Source: Methanobrevibacter sp.
GTDB lineage: Archaea; Methanobacteriota; Methanobacteria; Methanobacteriales; Methanobacteriaceae
Reading direction: 5' to 3'
NCBI RefSeq assembly: GCF_015062985.1
Contig: NZ_SUTI01000028.1
Span: 1-12,928 of the forward strand
DNA: 12,928 bases
The notes under the pieces were generated by a model. That model was not told the origin of the DNA, did no database searches, and was given only the letters and a program-made list of their open reading frames with translations. Each line of letters opens with the position of its first letter. Position 1 is the first letter of the stretch. A program made the translations under genes and the position numbers. This document shows, one piece after another, positions 6,222-12,850 of the stretch.

Positions 6222-6926
6222 CTAAATAATTCCTCTTGAAGTAATTGTGAAAACAGCCTGTTTGCCTTCGGGCATACTCCTATGGCGTTTAAGAGTAGCA
6301 ACCCTCTGGTTGATTTCATCACCTCTTTCAAGCTGGATTATAACTTTGCTCCAATACTGCAAAATGGTTCCTCCAACTGCCTTGATATCGCTGTTTCCTT
6401 CCTCATCGATTGCACTGTATATCTGGTTTGTAACTATAACTGCAATATCATACTGTCTTGCAATTTTGGATAACAGACCCATTTGCTTACCAAGTTCCTT
6501 ATTCAGTTTGGCGGATTTCATATCGTCTACACGATACAATGCAACAGCAGAGTCCAATACCAATAAATCAACATCATCATGGTTCCTTCTAAGCCAAATC
6601 TCGATTGACCTTAACTTGTCATTTTGCTCTTGGAAAGTTGTCGGTTCAAAAACGATTATATTATTAGCTACATTTGAAAAGTCATCACCCGCAATTTGTT
6701 TAATCCTGTCAATGGATATTCCTCCTTCTGTATCAATATAGATGGCTTTTTTATTATTTTTTGCCACATTGACTGTTAAAGCTAATGTCAAATTACTTTT
6801 CCCGGAACTTGGAGGCCCAAATATTTGAGTAATTGTACCCTTCTCAAAACCTCCGCCCAACATTACATCCAATGAAGAATTTGAAGGAATTTTATGATTA
6901 TCTTCAAAATTAGCTAATACTTTCAT
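6222..6926 (-). CDS. radB: DNA repair and recombination protein RadB
   Basis: RadB is the euryarchaeal RadA paralogue, a RecA-fold ATPase thought to modulate homologous recombination. It consists of the ATPase core without the N-terminal helix-hairpin-helix domain of RadA. Here it is 234 residues, the usual size. Walker A is GPPSSGKSN (37-45), Walker B is LLVLDSA (121-127), and VTNQIYSA (165-172) follows, with KAVGGTILQYWSKVIIQLE in the region after it and KRHRSMPEG near the C-terminus. TAAATATATA on the - strand (6951-6960) lies about 29 bases upstream of the ATG, so the transcript is probably leaderless. It is divergent from the secreted-protein gene at 7018. The aminotransferase operon begins 57 bases downstream on the same strand and may be partly read through from here. 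Confidence 0.95.
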   Translation of the reverse strand: MKVLANFEDNHKIPSNSSLDVMLGGGFEKGTITQIFGPPSSGKSNLTLALTVNVAKNNKKAIYIDTEGGISIDRIKQIAGDDFSNVANNIIVFEPTTFQEQNDKLRSIEIWLRRNHDDVDLLVLDSAVALYRVDDMKSAKLNKELGKQMGLLSKIARQYDIAVIVTNQIYSAIDEEGNSDIKAVGGTILQYWSKVIIQLERGDEINQRVATLKRHRSMPEGKQAVFTITSRGII

Positions 6927-7017
6927 GATAAAATATTGATTTTTATAAGATATATATTTAACAAATTTTAAATAACCCTACATCAATATTATCAAATAAC
7001 TTTAAGGAGTTTTTAAT
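6927..7017. promoter_or_regulatory. Divergent promoter region, radB / secreted glycoprotein gene
   Basis: The - strand TATA box TAAATATATA (6951-6960) serves radB. On the + strand TTTTAAATAA (6966-6975) is a plausible TATA box for the gene at 7018, giving a leader of about 20 bases that contains a strong AAGGAG ribosome binding site (7004-7009) eight bases before the ATG. The two promoters are almost back to back. Confidence 0.55.
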
Positions 7018-8034
7018 ATGAACAAAAAAATAATTGTAACTTTAATAGTTTTATTATTTTGCATCAGCTGTTTCAGCATTGTTACAGCCGAAAATATTAC
7101 AAATGGAACCACAGATGCAAATGACACTATAAATACAAATGACGGTAAAGTATTGGATATGTCCAATCATATCAAGCCAATTTCAATCATAGGCAATAGA
7201 ATTGAATTCAGCGATGGATTTACAGGGTTTTGCCTTGATTTAACAAAAGCTGATATAACTAACGATGACGGATTTGTCAGCGAACCAACCAGCAACAGCG
7301 GAATCCAAAATTATGTTAAACTAGCCATCATTGAAGCCTACAAACAAGGTTGTGAAAGCAATCTCAACCAGATTATTGCCAGCTTTTCTGACGGATCTTA
7401 TGCAAGCAGCAACGATAAAGTAATCAGTGCTGTTTTGAAGTCACAGGAAAAAATCGGTGACAGCGCTGTTGTTGAACTTGAAGATTCAACCGAAGGCACA
7501 TTCGAATTTGAACTTTTAAAAGATTTGAACGGAAGCAAATCTGATTGCCTTGCATACAGAGTATCCATAAAAGAAGTAGATAATAACGGCATACTTGGTG
7601 CAGCGGCAAACAACAATACAACTGAAAAGACAAATGACATCACCTCAACAACAGTCAACAAAACAAATGAAACCGTTACAAATAAAACCAATGAAACAAC
7701 AACCAACCAAACTGTTAAAAACAAAACCAACCAAACAACTGTCAATAAAACCAACGAAAATGTAACAAATAAAACCAATGAAACAACAACCAACCAAACT
7801 GTTAAAAACGAAACCAACCAAACAACAAACAAAACAAATGAAACAAAGACTGTAATCATTAATAATACTACAATAAACCAAAACAACACCAAAATCATTA
7901 ATGCAAATGAAACACCTCAAAATGCAACAATTGTAACAAAATTAATTAAAGCAGTTGGAAACCCTATCTTTATTTTGATGGTTGTGATTGTAATTATAGC
8001 AGTTGTAGGAATATATGTGCGTAAAAAAGGTTAA
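7018..8034 (+). CDS. Secreted membrane-anchored surface protein with Asn/Thr-rich (sequon) stalk
   Basis: I do not recognise a named family. The 338-residue protein has a signal peptide (basic MNKK, hydrophobic core 5-22, likely cleavage after VTA at about residue 24). A globular region follows at about 45-188, with three cysteines (C72 in GFTGFCLDL, C112, C177). Residues about 197-305 form a low-complexity stalk built of NKT, NET and NQT triplets, and one C-terminal membrane helix (about 316-334) precedes a short basic tail (VRKKG). More than twenty N-x-T/S sites suggest a heavily N-glycosylated spacer that holds the globular domain away from the pseudomurein wall. That topology is common in Methanobrevibacter adhesin-like proteins, though this one is small. 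The stalk DNA contains an 87-base tandem duplication. A strong AAGGAG lies before the ATG. The stop is 13 bases from the convergent tsaC stop. The role, perhaps adhesion or wall interaction, is inference. Confidence 0.75.
   Translation: MNKKIIVTLIVLLFCISCFSIVTAENITNGTTDANDTINTNDGKVLDMSNHIKPISIIGNRIEFSDGFTGFCLDLTKADITNDDGFVSEPTSNSGIQNYVKLAIIEAYKQGCESNLNQIIASFSDGSYASSNDKVISAVLKSQEKIGDSAVVELEDSTEGTFEFELLKDLNGSKSDCLAYRVSIKEVDNNGILGAAANNNTTEKTNDITSTTVNKTNETVTNKTNETTTNQTVKNKTNQTTVNKTNENVTNKTNETTTNQTVKNETNQTTNKTNETKTVIINNTTINQNNTKIINANETPQNATIVTKLIKAVGNPIFILMVVIVIIAVVGIYVRKKG
7657..7830 (+). repeat. 87-base tandem repeat inside the stalk coding region
   Basis: Two 87-base (29-codon) units, 7657-7743 and 7744-7830, code for similar NKTNE...TNKTNETTTNQTVKN blocks. 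Within them 7678-7722 and 7765-7809 are identical over 45 bases. The match continues after one A/G mismatch for another 16 bases. The period is a multiple of three, so expansion or contraction would keep the reading frame and only change stalk length. Confidence 0.85.
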
Positions 8035-8047
8035 TCCCTAATCTTTT

Positions 8048-8629
8048 TTACCTTCTTATTATTTTTGGATTTCTCATTGACAAATCAACAATTTTAGAAG
8101 GATGATTGGATTTTAACTCACCAACATCAATAACCAAATCAACACCATGTCCCAATTGATCCAGAATATCGTTTGGATTGCTTAAAACCTCTTCGTCTGA
8201 CAAATTAGCACTAGTGGTTGTTATCGGAAATATCCTGGCCAATCTGCATGCCAGCTCATTGTTGGGGACTCTGACACCAACATACTTTGAACCGCTTGTA
8301 ACCACCCTGGGAACTATTGTCCTTTTTTGTAGAATAAAAGTGTATGGGCCCGGAAGATAATTATGGATAACCTCCTTTTGACTCAAAGAAACCTTTGCAA
8401 CCAAATCTATTGAATCCACATTTGAAACAAGTATTGACAAAGGTTTTAGCAAACTTCTTTGTTTTATATCAAAAACCCTTCTAACGGCACGATTATCAAA
8501 AATATTTGCACCCAAACCATAAACAGTGTCAGTAGGATATAACACCACACCGCCATCGGTCAATACGGTTATAGCCTCATTAATTATCTCTTCATCAACC
8601 GAATCAATACTGGTTTTAACTATCTTCAT
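8048..8629 (-). CDS. tsaC: Threonylcarbamoyl-AMP synthase (Sua5/YciO/YrdC family, short form)
   Basis: This enzyme makes L-threonylcarbamoyl-AMP from threonine, bicarbonate and ATP, the first step of the universal t6A37 modification of ANN-decoding tRNAs; the KEOPS complex does the transfer. It is 193 residues, a YrdC-domain-only form without the C-terminal Sua5 extension. Motifs in order are VVLYPTDTVYGLGAN (28-42), IKQRSLLKPLSILV (55-68), LPGPYTFIL (92-100), VGVRVP (117-122), TTTSANLS (137-144) and the near-terminal SKIVDLS, a variant of the usual STIVD. A TATA-like TTTATATATAAAT lies on both strands at about 8661-8673, about 35-40 bases upstream. I recall that in Methanothermobacter the YrdC protein MTH1692 neighbours the lipid-synthase gene MTH1691, the same pair seen here, which supports both calls. 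Confidence 0.9.
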   Translation of the reverse strand: MKIVKTSIDSVDEEIINEAITVLTDGGVVLYPTDTVYGLGANIFDNRAVRRVFDIKQRSLLKPLSILVSNVDSIDLVAKVSLSQKEVIHNYLPGPYTFILQKRTIVPRVVTSGSKYVGVRVPNNELACRLARIFPITTTSANLSDEEVLSNPNDILDQLGHGVDLVIDVGELKSNHPSKIVDLSMRNPKIIRR

Positions 8630-8677
8630 TTTAACTTACCTAACAATTATATTAGATGAAATATTTATATATAAATT
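8630..8677. promoter_or_regulatory. Compact divergent promoter, tsaC / archaetidyltransferase gene
   Basis: Only 48 bases separate the two start codons. TTTATATATAAAT (about 8661-8673) is too close to the + strand ATG at 8678 to drive it and fits tsaC on the - strand. AATTATATTAG (about 8646-8656) is about 26 bases from the ATG at 8678 and fits a leaderless + transcript. If so, each promoter lies next to the other gene's start. Confidence 0.45.
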
Positions 8678-9244
8678 ATGCTTCAAAGTTTAAGACCCCT
8701 ATTAACAAAAATATTGAACCCTATTGCTAAAAACTTTAATATCAATCCGAATATTATTACTGTAATTTCACCATTTATCGCAATTATTGCAGCTTACGGA
8801 TTTGCAGAACATTCATTGATTCTTGCAACAATAGCCATTCTGGCTTCCGGATTTTTAGATGTGATGGATGGTGCTGTTGCCCGTTTTCATGGCAAATCAT
8901 CAAAATTCGGCGCATTTCTTGATTCCACAATGGACCGATTTGCAGATGCGATAATATACATTGGAATCATATTTGGAGGATACTGCGATTGGTTTGTTGG
9001 AGTTTTGGCAATTCATTCTGCAATCTGCGTTAGCTATGTGAGAGCAAGGGCTGAATCACAGGGAATTGAATGTAACATTGGAATTGCAGAGAGAGCAGTT
9101 CGTATGATCATATTAATGATTGGGGCATTAATTGGATACTTTGCAGGAGACATCTACTTTACATACATAATTTACTTTTTAGTAGGCTTGTCATACTTTA
9201 CCGTTGGACAAAGAGTAATGTACGTTTGGAGGAGATTACAATGA
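8678..9244 (+). CDS. CDP-alcohol phosphatidyltransferase, probable archaetidylinositol-phosphate synthase
   Basis: This 188-residue integral membrane enzyme joins a CDP-activated archaeol lipid to an alcohol head group. The family signature is complete: D61, D64-G65, A68-R69, G78, D82 and D86, with the aspartates coordinating the catalytic metals. Several hydrophobic helices surround it (about 26-45, 47-62, 90-115, 135-152, 155-175). Size and sequence character fit archaetidylinositol-phosphate synthase, which uses CDP-archaeol and inositol-1-phosphate. Position beside tsaC matches what I recall of the Methanothermobacter locus MTH1691/MTH1692. Other head-group specificities, such as glycerol phosphate or serine, cannot be excluded without alignment. 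There is no ribosome binding site before the ATG and transcription is probably leaderless. The stop overlaps the next gene's start as ATGA, indicating translational coupling to the DUF357 gene. Confidence 0.85.
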   Translation: MLQSLRPLLTKILNPIAKNFNINPNIITVISPFIAIIAAYGFAEHSLILATIAILASGFLDVMDGAVARFHGKSSKFGAFLDSTMDRFADAIIYIGIIFGGYCDWFVGVLAIHSAICVSYVRARAESQGIECNIGIAERAVRMIILMIGALIGYFAGDIYFTYIIYFLVGLSYFTVGQRVMYVWRRLQ

Positions 9245-9483
9245 GTGAACTTGAAAGTCCTGAAAAAATTGCAAAAGACATTGCAAAATTAGAGAGAAAC
9301 TTGAATCAGGTAGCCGACATTACCTTTGAAGGAAAAGAAAAAGAAATATATGACCGTGCTATTGATTACTGGAATGATTCTAAATATTACCTGGAAAAAA
9401 AAGATATGAGGACTGCATTCGGTTGTATTGAATACAGCCACGGACTATTAGATGCCTTAAGGATGATTCATGGAATAATCTAA
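9241..9483 (+). CDS. DUF357 family small helical protein
   Basis: This small acidic soluble protein of 80 residues has no signal peptide and is predicted to be almost all helical. Content such as KIAKDIAKLERNLNQV, YDRAIDYWNDSKYYLEKKD and AFGCIEYSHGLLDALRMIHG fits the archaeal DUF357 family, whose function is unknown. The start is the ATG at 9241: it overlaps the upstream stop as ATGA, and a GGAGGAGA ribosome binding site sits at 9228-9235 inside the upstream gene. A TTG start at 9226 would place that binding site inside this gene and is unlikely. Coupling to the phosphatidyltransferase hints at a link to lipid head-group synthesis or just shared expression. Its stop overlaps the convergent rhuM stop by three bases. 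Confidence 0.8.
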   Translation: MSELESPEKIAKDIAKLERNLNQVADITFEGKEKEIYDRAIDYWNDSKYYLEKKDMRTAFGCIEYSHGLLDALRMIHGII

Positions 9484-10499
9484 TTATTTTCCACACCCTC
9501 CAATCTTTTAATTTCAATTATCAACTTATCAAAATCAGACTGATAGTCCCTATCCTGGATAATTTTATATTTTTCATATTCTTCTTTTGCAATCCTATGC
9601 GCTTCATTTGATGAAATTTTACCCTTACCTACCAAAATCGGCAATTGATTAAGATTAATATATGCATCCAACACTTCTTTCCAATCATTCATAGCCATAG
9701 GTATCTCATTATAAGCCCGTGACTCGGCAAGAGTTAAAAAACCGTCTACCAAATTATTCAAACGTTTTAATTCCCGTTCATTCAGATAATTTTTTGATAT
9801 GACAACATCACTCAATATGATTTTTCCATTGGGACTGCTCCAATTTGTTAATCCCATGTTAATTCTTTCACTATCACTCCTATCGGAAATTATTTCTGCA
9901 GCCGTTTTTCCACTGACTGCATATATTAACTTGTTTTGAACTGTAGCGAAAAACTCCTGTGTTACTTCAGCATCCTTCCGGTAATCAAAGCTTGTTGCAT
10001 AAATATCTGTGATTTTTTGATTGAATCTTCTCTCGGATGACCTAATATCACGTATTCTTTCAAGCAGTTGGTCAAAATAATCCCTACCAAATCTTGAACC
10101 ATTTTTCAATAATTCATCATCTAAAACGAATCCCTTAATTATTAATTCTTTTAATTGCTGAGTAGCCCATATTCTGAAGCGTGTTGCATTTTTAGAGTTG
10201 ACTCTGTAACCTACAGAGATGATGGCATCTAAATTGTAGAAATTTGTTTTATATTGTTTTCCATCTGATGCAGTTGTTTCCAAATTGGAAATAACTGAAT
10301 TTTTTATTAACTCCCCTTCCTCAAAAATATTTTTCAGATGTTTACTTATTGCCGGAACATTAACACCAAACAATTCTGCCATAGTCTTTTGAGTTGCCCA
10401 GAATGTCTCGTTTTCATAATCAACTATAACATCCATTGACACTTCGCCTTCATCACCAACATATAACAAAGTTTTTTGTATTTGAATTTCTTCTCCCAT
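9480..10499 (-). CDS. rhuM: RhuM-family protein, stand-alone
   Basis: This 339-residue soluble protein fits the RhuM family (named from a Salmonella pathogenicity island gene) along its length. Recognisable segments are an N-terminal helix-turn-helix-like region FWATQKTMAELFGVNVPAIS (33-52) continuing to HLKNIF, then DGKQYKTNFYNLDAIISVGY (79-98), RFRIWATQQLKELIIKGFVLD (107-127, first 20 residues most typical), ERIRDIRSSERRFNQKITDI (147-166), EFFATVQNKL, SGKTAAEII, and a C-terminal KEEYEKYKIIQDRDYQSDFD region. The molecular function is not established. Such genes are common in bacteria, often within type I restriction-modification loci or mobile elements, but no hsd gene or integrase is visible here. 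GAGG sits seven bases before the ATG. The gene is flanked by a convergent stop overlap on one side and 174 AT-rich bases on the other. The family call is firm; horizontal acquisition is inference. Confidence 0.92.
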   Translation of the reverse strand: MGEEIQIQKTLLYVGDEGEVSMDVIVDYENETFWATQKTMAELFGVNVPAISKHLKNIFEEGELIKNSVISNLETTASDGKQYKTNFYNLDAIISVGYRVNSKNATRFRIWATQQLKELIIKGFVLDDELLKNGSRFGRDYFDQLLERIRDIRSSERRFNQKITDIYATSFDYRKDAEVTQEFFATVQNKLIYAVSGKTAAEIISDRSDSERINMGLTNWSSPNGKIILSDVVISKNYLNERELKRLNNLVDGFLTLAESRAYNEIPMAMNDWKEVLDAYINLNQLPILVGKGKISSNEAHRIAKEEYEKYKIIQDRDYQSDFDKLIIEIKRLEGVENN

Positions 10500-10653
10500 A
10501 TTTATTCCTCATTTTCTTATTTAAAAAATTTAATTAGTTATTAAATAGAATAAAGGAATAAATAAGCTTTTTGTTAGAAATTAAAGCAATTATACTAAGA
10601 AAAAATAATATTTCAAACTGAAATCAATTTTGAAGTTAAAAAAAAGTAAGAAT
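10500..10653. promoter_or_regulatory. AT-rich spacer upstream of rhuM
   Basis: This spacer holds the rhuM ribosome binding site (GAGG, about 10507-10510 on the - strand) and candidate TATA elements, TTTTTTAAATAAG (about 10518-10530) or ATTTAATAAC (about 10539-10548). I see no small ORF with coding character, direct repeat or attachment-site-like sequence in it. Confidence 0.4.
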
Positions 10654-10675
10654 AACTTATTTGATAAAATAAGTT
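10638..10675 (-). terminator. Hairpin plus T8 terminator of the ABC exporter operon
   Basis: Read leftward, AACTTATTT (stem), a four-base loop and AAATAAGTT (10654-10675) form a perfect 9-bp hairpin that begins within the ATPase stop codon. Seven bases further on there is a T8 run on the - strand (10638-10645 as A on the + strand). The layout is like a bacterial intrinsic terminator, though the stem is AT-only except for one G-C pair; in archaea the T-run alone may suffice. Confidence 0.6.
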
Positions 10676-11372
10676 AAACATCAATTTTGCTGTTAATCAA
10701 TGAGTCATCGCCGGCAGATATTATCTCACCATCCAAAACTTCGATAACTCTGTCTGCAAGTTTGGCTACATCCATATCATGAGTTACAATTATCAATGTT
10801 ACATTTTTATCTTTGTGTAAATCGATTAATTGTTTAAGGATTTTGCTACTTGTCTTGGAATCTAGTGATCCTGTAGGCTCATCCGCCAATATTATTGATG
10901 GGTCATTAGCCAGTGCTCGGGCAATGGCTACCCTTTGACGTTCCCCACCGGATAATTTGTTCGGCAAGATTTCCGCCTTGTCCCTAAGTCCAACATCATC
11001 CAATAGCTTCAATGCACGAATCCTCATTTCCTTAGCGGACATCTTTTGAGTAAACATCGGAATCTCCACATTTTCAACGACAGATATATTTGGAATCAAA
11101 TTGTGCAGCTGGAAAATGAATCCTATTTTTTCTCCCCTGAATTCATTTAGTTTTTTGGAAGTTTTCAAATCATTGCCTGCAACATTGATGCTTCCGGAAT
11201 CCGGAACATCCAAAGCACCGAGCATATTCAATAAGGTTGACTTACCTGATCCTGACGGACCGATGATTGATACGAATTCACCATCCTGAATTGTGAGGTT
11301 GATACCGTTTAATGCCTTAATTTTGCCGTCTTCATAGCTTTTATATAACTCTTTGATTTCCACCACATTCAT
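10674..11372 (-). CDS. ABC transporter ATP-binding protein, MacB/LolD type
   Basis: This 232-residue cytoplasmic ATPase powers the permease encoded just upstream. The motifs are complete: Walker A GPSGSGKST (39-47), Q-loop GFIFQLHNLIP, signature LSGGERQRVAIARAL, Walker B IILADEPTGSLD and H-loop IIVTHD. Q-loop and signature wording place it in the LolD/MacB/FtsE branch, whose members drive mechanotransmission or export and not uptake. The ATG follows the permease stop by nine bases, and a strong GAGGTGAT ribosome binding site (11376-11383 on the - strand) overlaps that stop codon. No membrane-fusion (MacA-like) or substrate-binding gene is in the window, so the substrate is unknown; in a wall-bearing archaeon it may export peptides or lipoproteins, or remodel the envelope (inference). 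Confidence 0.93.
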   Translation of the reverse strand: MNVVEIKELYKSYEDGKIKALNGINLTIQDGEFVSIIGPSGSGKSTLLNMLGALDVPDSGSINVAGNDLKTSKKLNEFRGEKIGFIFQLHNLIPNISVVENVEIPMFTQKMSAKEMRIRALKLLDDVGLRDKAEILPNKLSGGERQRVAIARALANDPSIILADEPTGSLDSKTSSKILKQLIDLHKDKNVTLIIVTHDMDVAKLADRVIEVLDGEIISAGDDSLINSKIDV

Positions 11373-11381
11373 AATATCACC

Positions 11382-12491
11382 TCATTCATACCTCAATGCT
11401 TCAGTTGGAGGCAATTTCATTGCTTTAACTGCAGGATAGATTCCTCCGATGATTCCGACGACGATTGCTATTGCAAATGCCTGAATAAATATCTTAGGTG
11501 TGAATACTGGGCTTATTCCCATTTGAGGACCTAAAAGGACACATGCAAAATAGCCGATTAGGGATCCTATAATAGCTGATACAATTGTGATTACAAGTGA
11601 TTCACCCACAATCATGGTGAGTATTTTCCGGTTTGACCATCCTACAGCTTTTAAAACCCCAATTTCACGGGTTCTTTCAAATACTGACATCAGCATTGTG
11701 TTGATGATGCCTAGGCCCCCCACCACAATGGCCAATAGTGAAATAGCCCATGTTGATGCCTGAAGCATGTTCAGCATGTCTGCCATTTGTGTCATCTCCA
11801 TTACGGAAGTGATAGTTGTAATATTATCACCGTATTTTGCATCTATTCTATCCGCAACAGTTTGAGGGTCTTCACCTTTTTCGACTTTAACGTAAATGTT
11901 TGAAATTGAATCCTCATCATCCATCAGGTCTCCGACCTTAGAAATTGATGTGAACACTCCTCCAGCCATATTAGAATCTCCGCTTTCATAAATCCCAACA
12001 ACTTCAAAGTCTTCACCGTCAATCACGATATTATCTCCGACGAAATAATTGTTATCATCGGCATAGATTTCACCCAAAATGGCTTCGGATTCATTGTCGT
12101 TCATGATTCTTCCTTCTTTTATGGATACGTCTGCCAATTTTGTACCGTTAGGATCGATACCGATTAGAGTATTCATGAAATCATCACCGACTGAAGTTAG
12201 AACGACATATATCGGATATGCTTCATCTACACCGCTTACATTTGCTATTTTATCTGTCCAATTTGCATCGATAGTGTTAGTCCCATATGCTGAATCACCG
12301 GTTTCTTTACCGGAAATTGAAAAATCTGCACCCCCAGCATGAATTGTATCTTCAAAAGTATTGACTAAACCATCAGTAATTCCACCAAGAGCAACAATAA
12401 CTATAATCCCAATTGCAATCCCCACAATAGCCAGGATTGCACTATTCTTCCTCCTGAATGGATTTTTAAGAATGAATTTTAAAAATGACAT
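11382..12491 (-). CDS. ABC transporter permease, MacB/FtsX family
   Basis: This 369-residue membrane protein has the MacB/FtsX topology: one N-terminal helix (about 17-37) after a basic NPFRRKN segment, a large extracellular MacB-PCD-like domain (about 40-250, acidic), then three helices (about 252-275, 300-325, 335-358). The conserved coupling segment TREIGVLKAVGWSNRKI follows the second helix, and the C-terminus has the family ending YPAVKAMKLPPTEALRYE. The extracellular domain is rich in Asp and has several N-x-T/S sites. Length is typical. It is the first gene of a two-gene operon with the ATPase. The ATG has no ribosome binding site but lies about 22 bases from a TATA-like TTTATATATTA, so the transcript is likely leaderless. 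One copy with one ATPase suggests a homodimeric exporter. Confidence 0.93.
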   Translation of the reverse strand: MSFLKFILKNPFRRKNSAILAIVGIAIGIIVIVALGGITDGLVNTFEDTIHAGGADFSISGKETGDSAYGTNTIDANWTDKIANVSGVDEAYPIYVVLTSVGDDFMNTLIGIDPNGTKLADVSIKEGRIMNDNESEAILGEIYADDNNYFVGDNIVIDGEDFEVVGIYESGDSNMAGGVFTSISKVGDLMDDEDSISNIYVKVEKGEDPQTVADRIDAKYGDNITTITSVMEMTQMADMLNMLQASTWAISLLAIVVGGLGIINTMLMSVFERTREIGVLKAVGWSNRKILTMIVGESLVITIVSAIIGSLIGYFACVLLGPQMGISPVFTPKIFIQAFAIAIVVGIIGGIYPAVKAMKLPPTEALRYE

Positions 12492-12543
12492 AATTATTAA
12501 TTAGTGTGTAATATATAAATAACTAATCATACCATCAACCAAG
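12492..12543. promoter_or_regulatory. Bidirectional promoter with shared TATA element and 6-bp palindrome
   Basis: TAATATATAAAT (12509-12520) lies midway between the start codons at 12491 (-) and 12544 (+) and reads as a TATA box in both directions. The expected start sites, about 25 bases away on each side, fall at or next to the two ATGs, suggesting two leaderless transcripts. ATTAGT (12500-12505) and ACTAAT (12522-12527) are inverted around it, which could be an operator. Confidence 0.5.
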
Positions 12544-12804
12544 ATGCGAAAAACGGGTGCTGAAATGCATAAGAAATCATTATTAGAAAATAAAGAAAAA
12601 ATCCATACTACAGAAATGGGCGTTGGAAGAATACAGAAAAACTTAGGGATAAGCGATGAACCCGTTGGTTACTGTATTTCCAAACTTGAACAGGAAAATT
12701 CAGTTGTTAGAAAAGAAGGTAAAAACTATTACGTGGATGTTGACGGGTGCACAATAACAATCAATTCAAGCAGCTTTACAATAATAACTGCCCATAAGAA
12801 ATAA
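12544..12804 (+). CDS. DUF3781 family small protein
   Basis: This small soluble protein of 86 residues has no signal peptide or membrane helix. It matches the DUF3781 family through LLENKEKIHTTEMGVGRI near the N-terminus, an EPVGYCISKL central helix, and the C-terminal block KEGKNYYVDVDGCTITINSS ending in TIITAHKK. The family has no known function; I know it mainly from gut bacteria. The exact start is uncertain: ATG 12544 fits a leaderless transcript from the shared TATA element, while ATG 12565 gives an N-terminus (MHKKSLLENKEKIHTTE) closer to the usual one and has GGGTG five bases upstream. It is divergent from the ABC exporter operon, which may mean shared control, but no function can be assigned. 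Confidence 0.75.
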   Translation: MRKTGAEMHKKSLLENKEKIHTTEMGVGRIQKNLGISDEPVGYCISKLEQENSVVRKEGKNYYVDVDGCTITINSSSFTIITAHKK

Positions 12805-12818
12805 TTTTAAAAAAAAGT

Positions 12819-12845
12819 AAAAAAATAAGAGATTTGAAATCTCTT
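12819..12845 (-). terminator. Hairpin plus T-run terminator of the leftward gene at the window end
   Basis: AAGAGATTT (12827-12835) and AAATCTCTT (12837-12845) are perfect inverted arms around one base, giving a practical stem of six pairs with a seven-base loop. On the - strand the hairpin lies five bases after the stop codon at 12851 and is followed by a T7 run (12819-12825) and then a T8 run (12809-12816). The T-runs read as A on the + strand, so the element serves the leftward gene. Confidence 0.6.
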
Positions 12846-12850
12846 TAAAT

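Noticed and set aside
6247..6741. 164-codon + strand frame opposite radB
   Set aside because: It is antisense to a clear RadB with intact Walker motifs and has no ribosome binding site or family features.
7657..7830. Repeats considered as a CRISPR array
   Set aside because: The repeats are in-frame protein-coding tandem units without unique spacers and lie within an intact gene.
7398..7920. Long open frames (up to 166 codons) on the - strand opposite the surface-protein gene
   Set aside because: They are the complement of the Asn/Thr-rich repeat, giving Val/Leu-rich low-complexity peptides with no ribosome binding site. The + strand frame has a signal peptide, repeats and a membrane anchor.
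9226..9240. TTG start for the DUF357 gene, 15 bases upstream
   Set aside because: The GGAGGAGA ribosome binding site would lie inside the coding region, while the ATG at 9241 forms a standard ATGA overlap.
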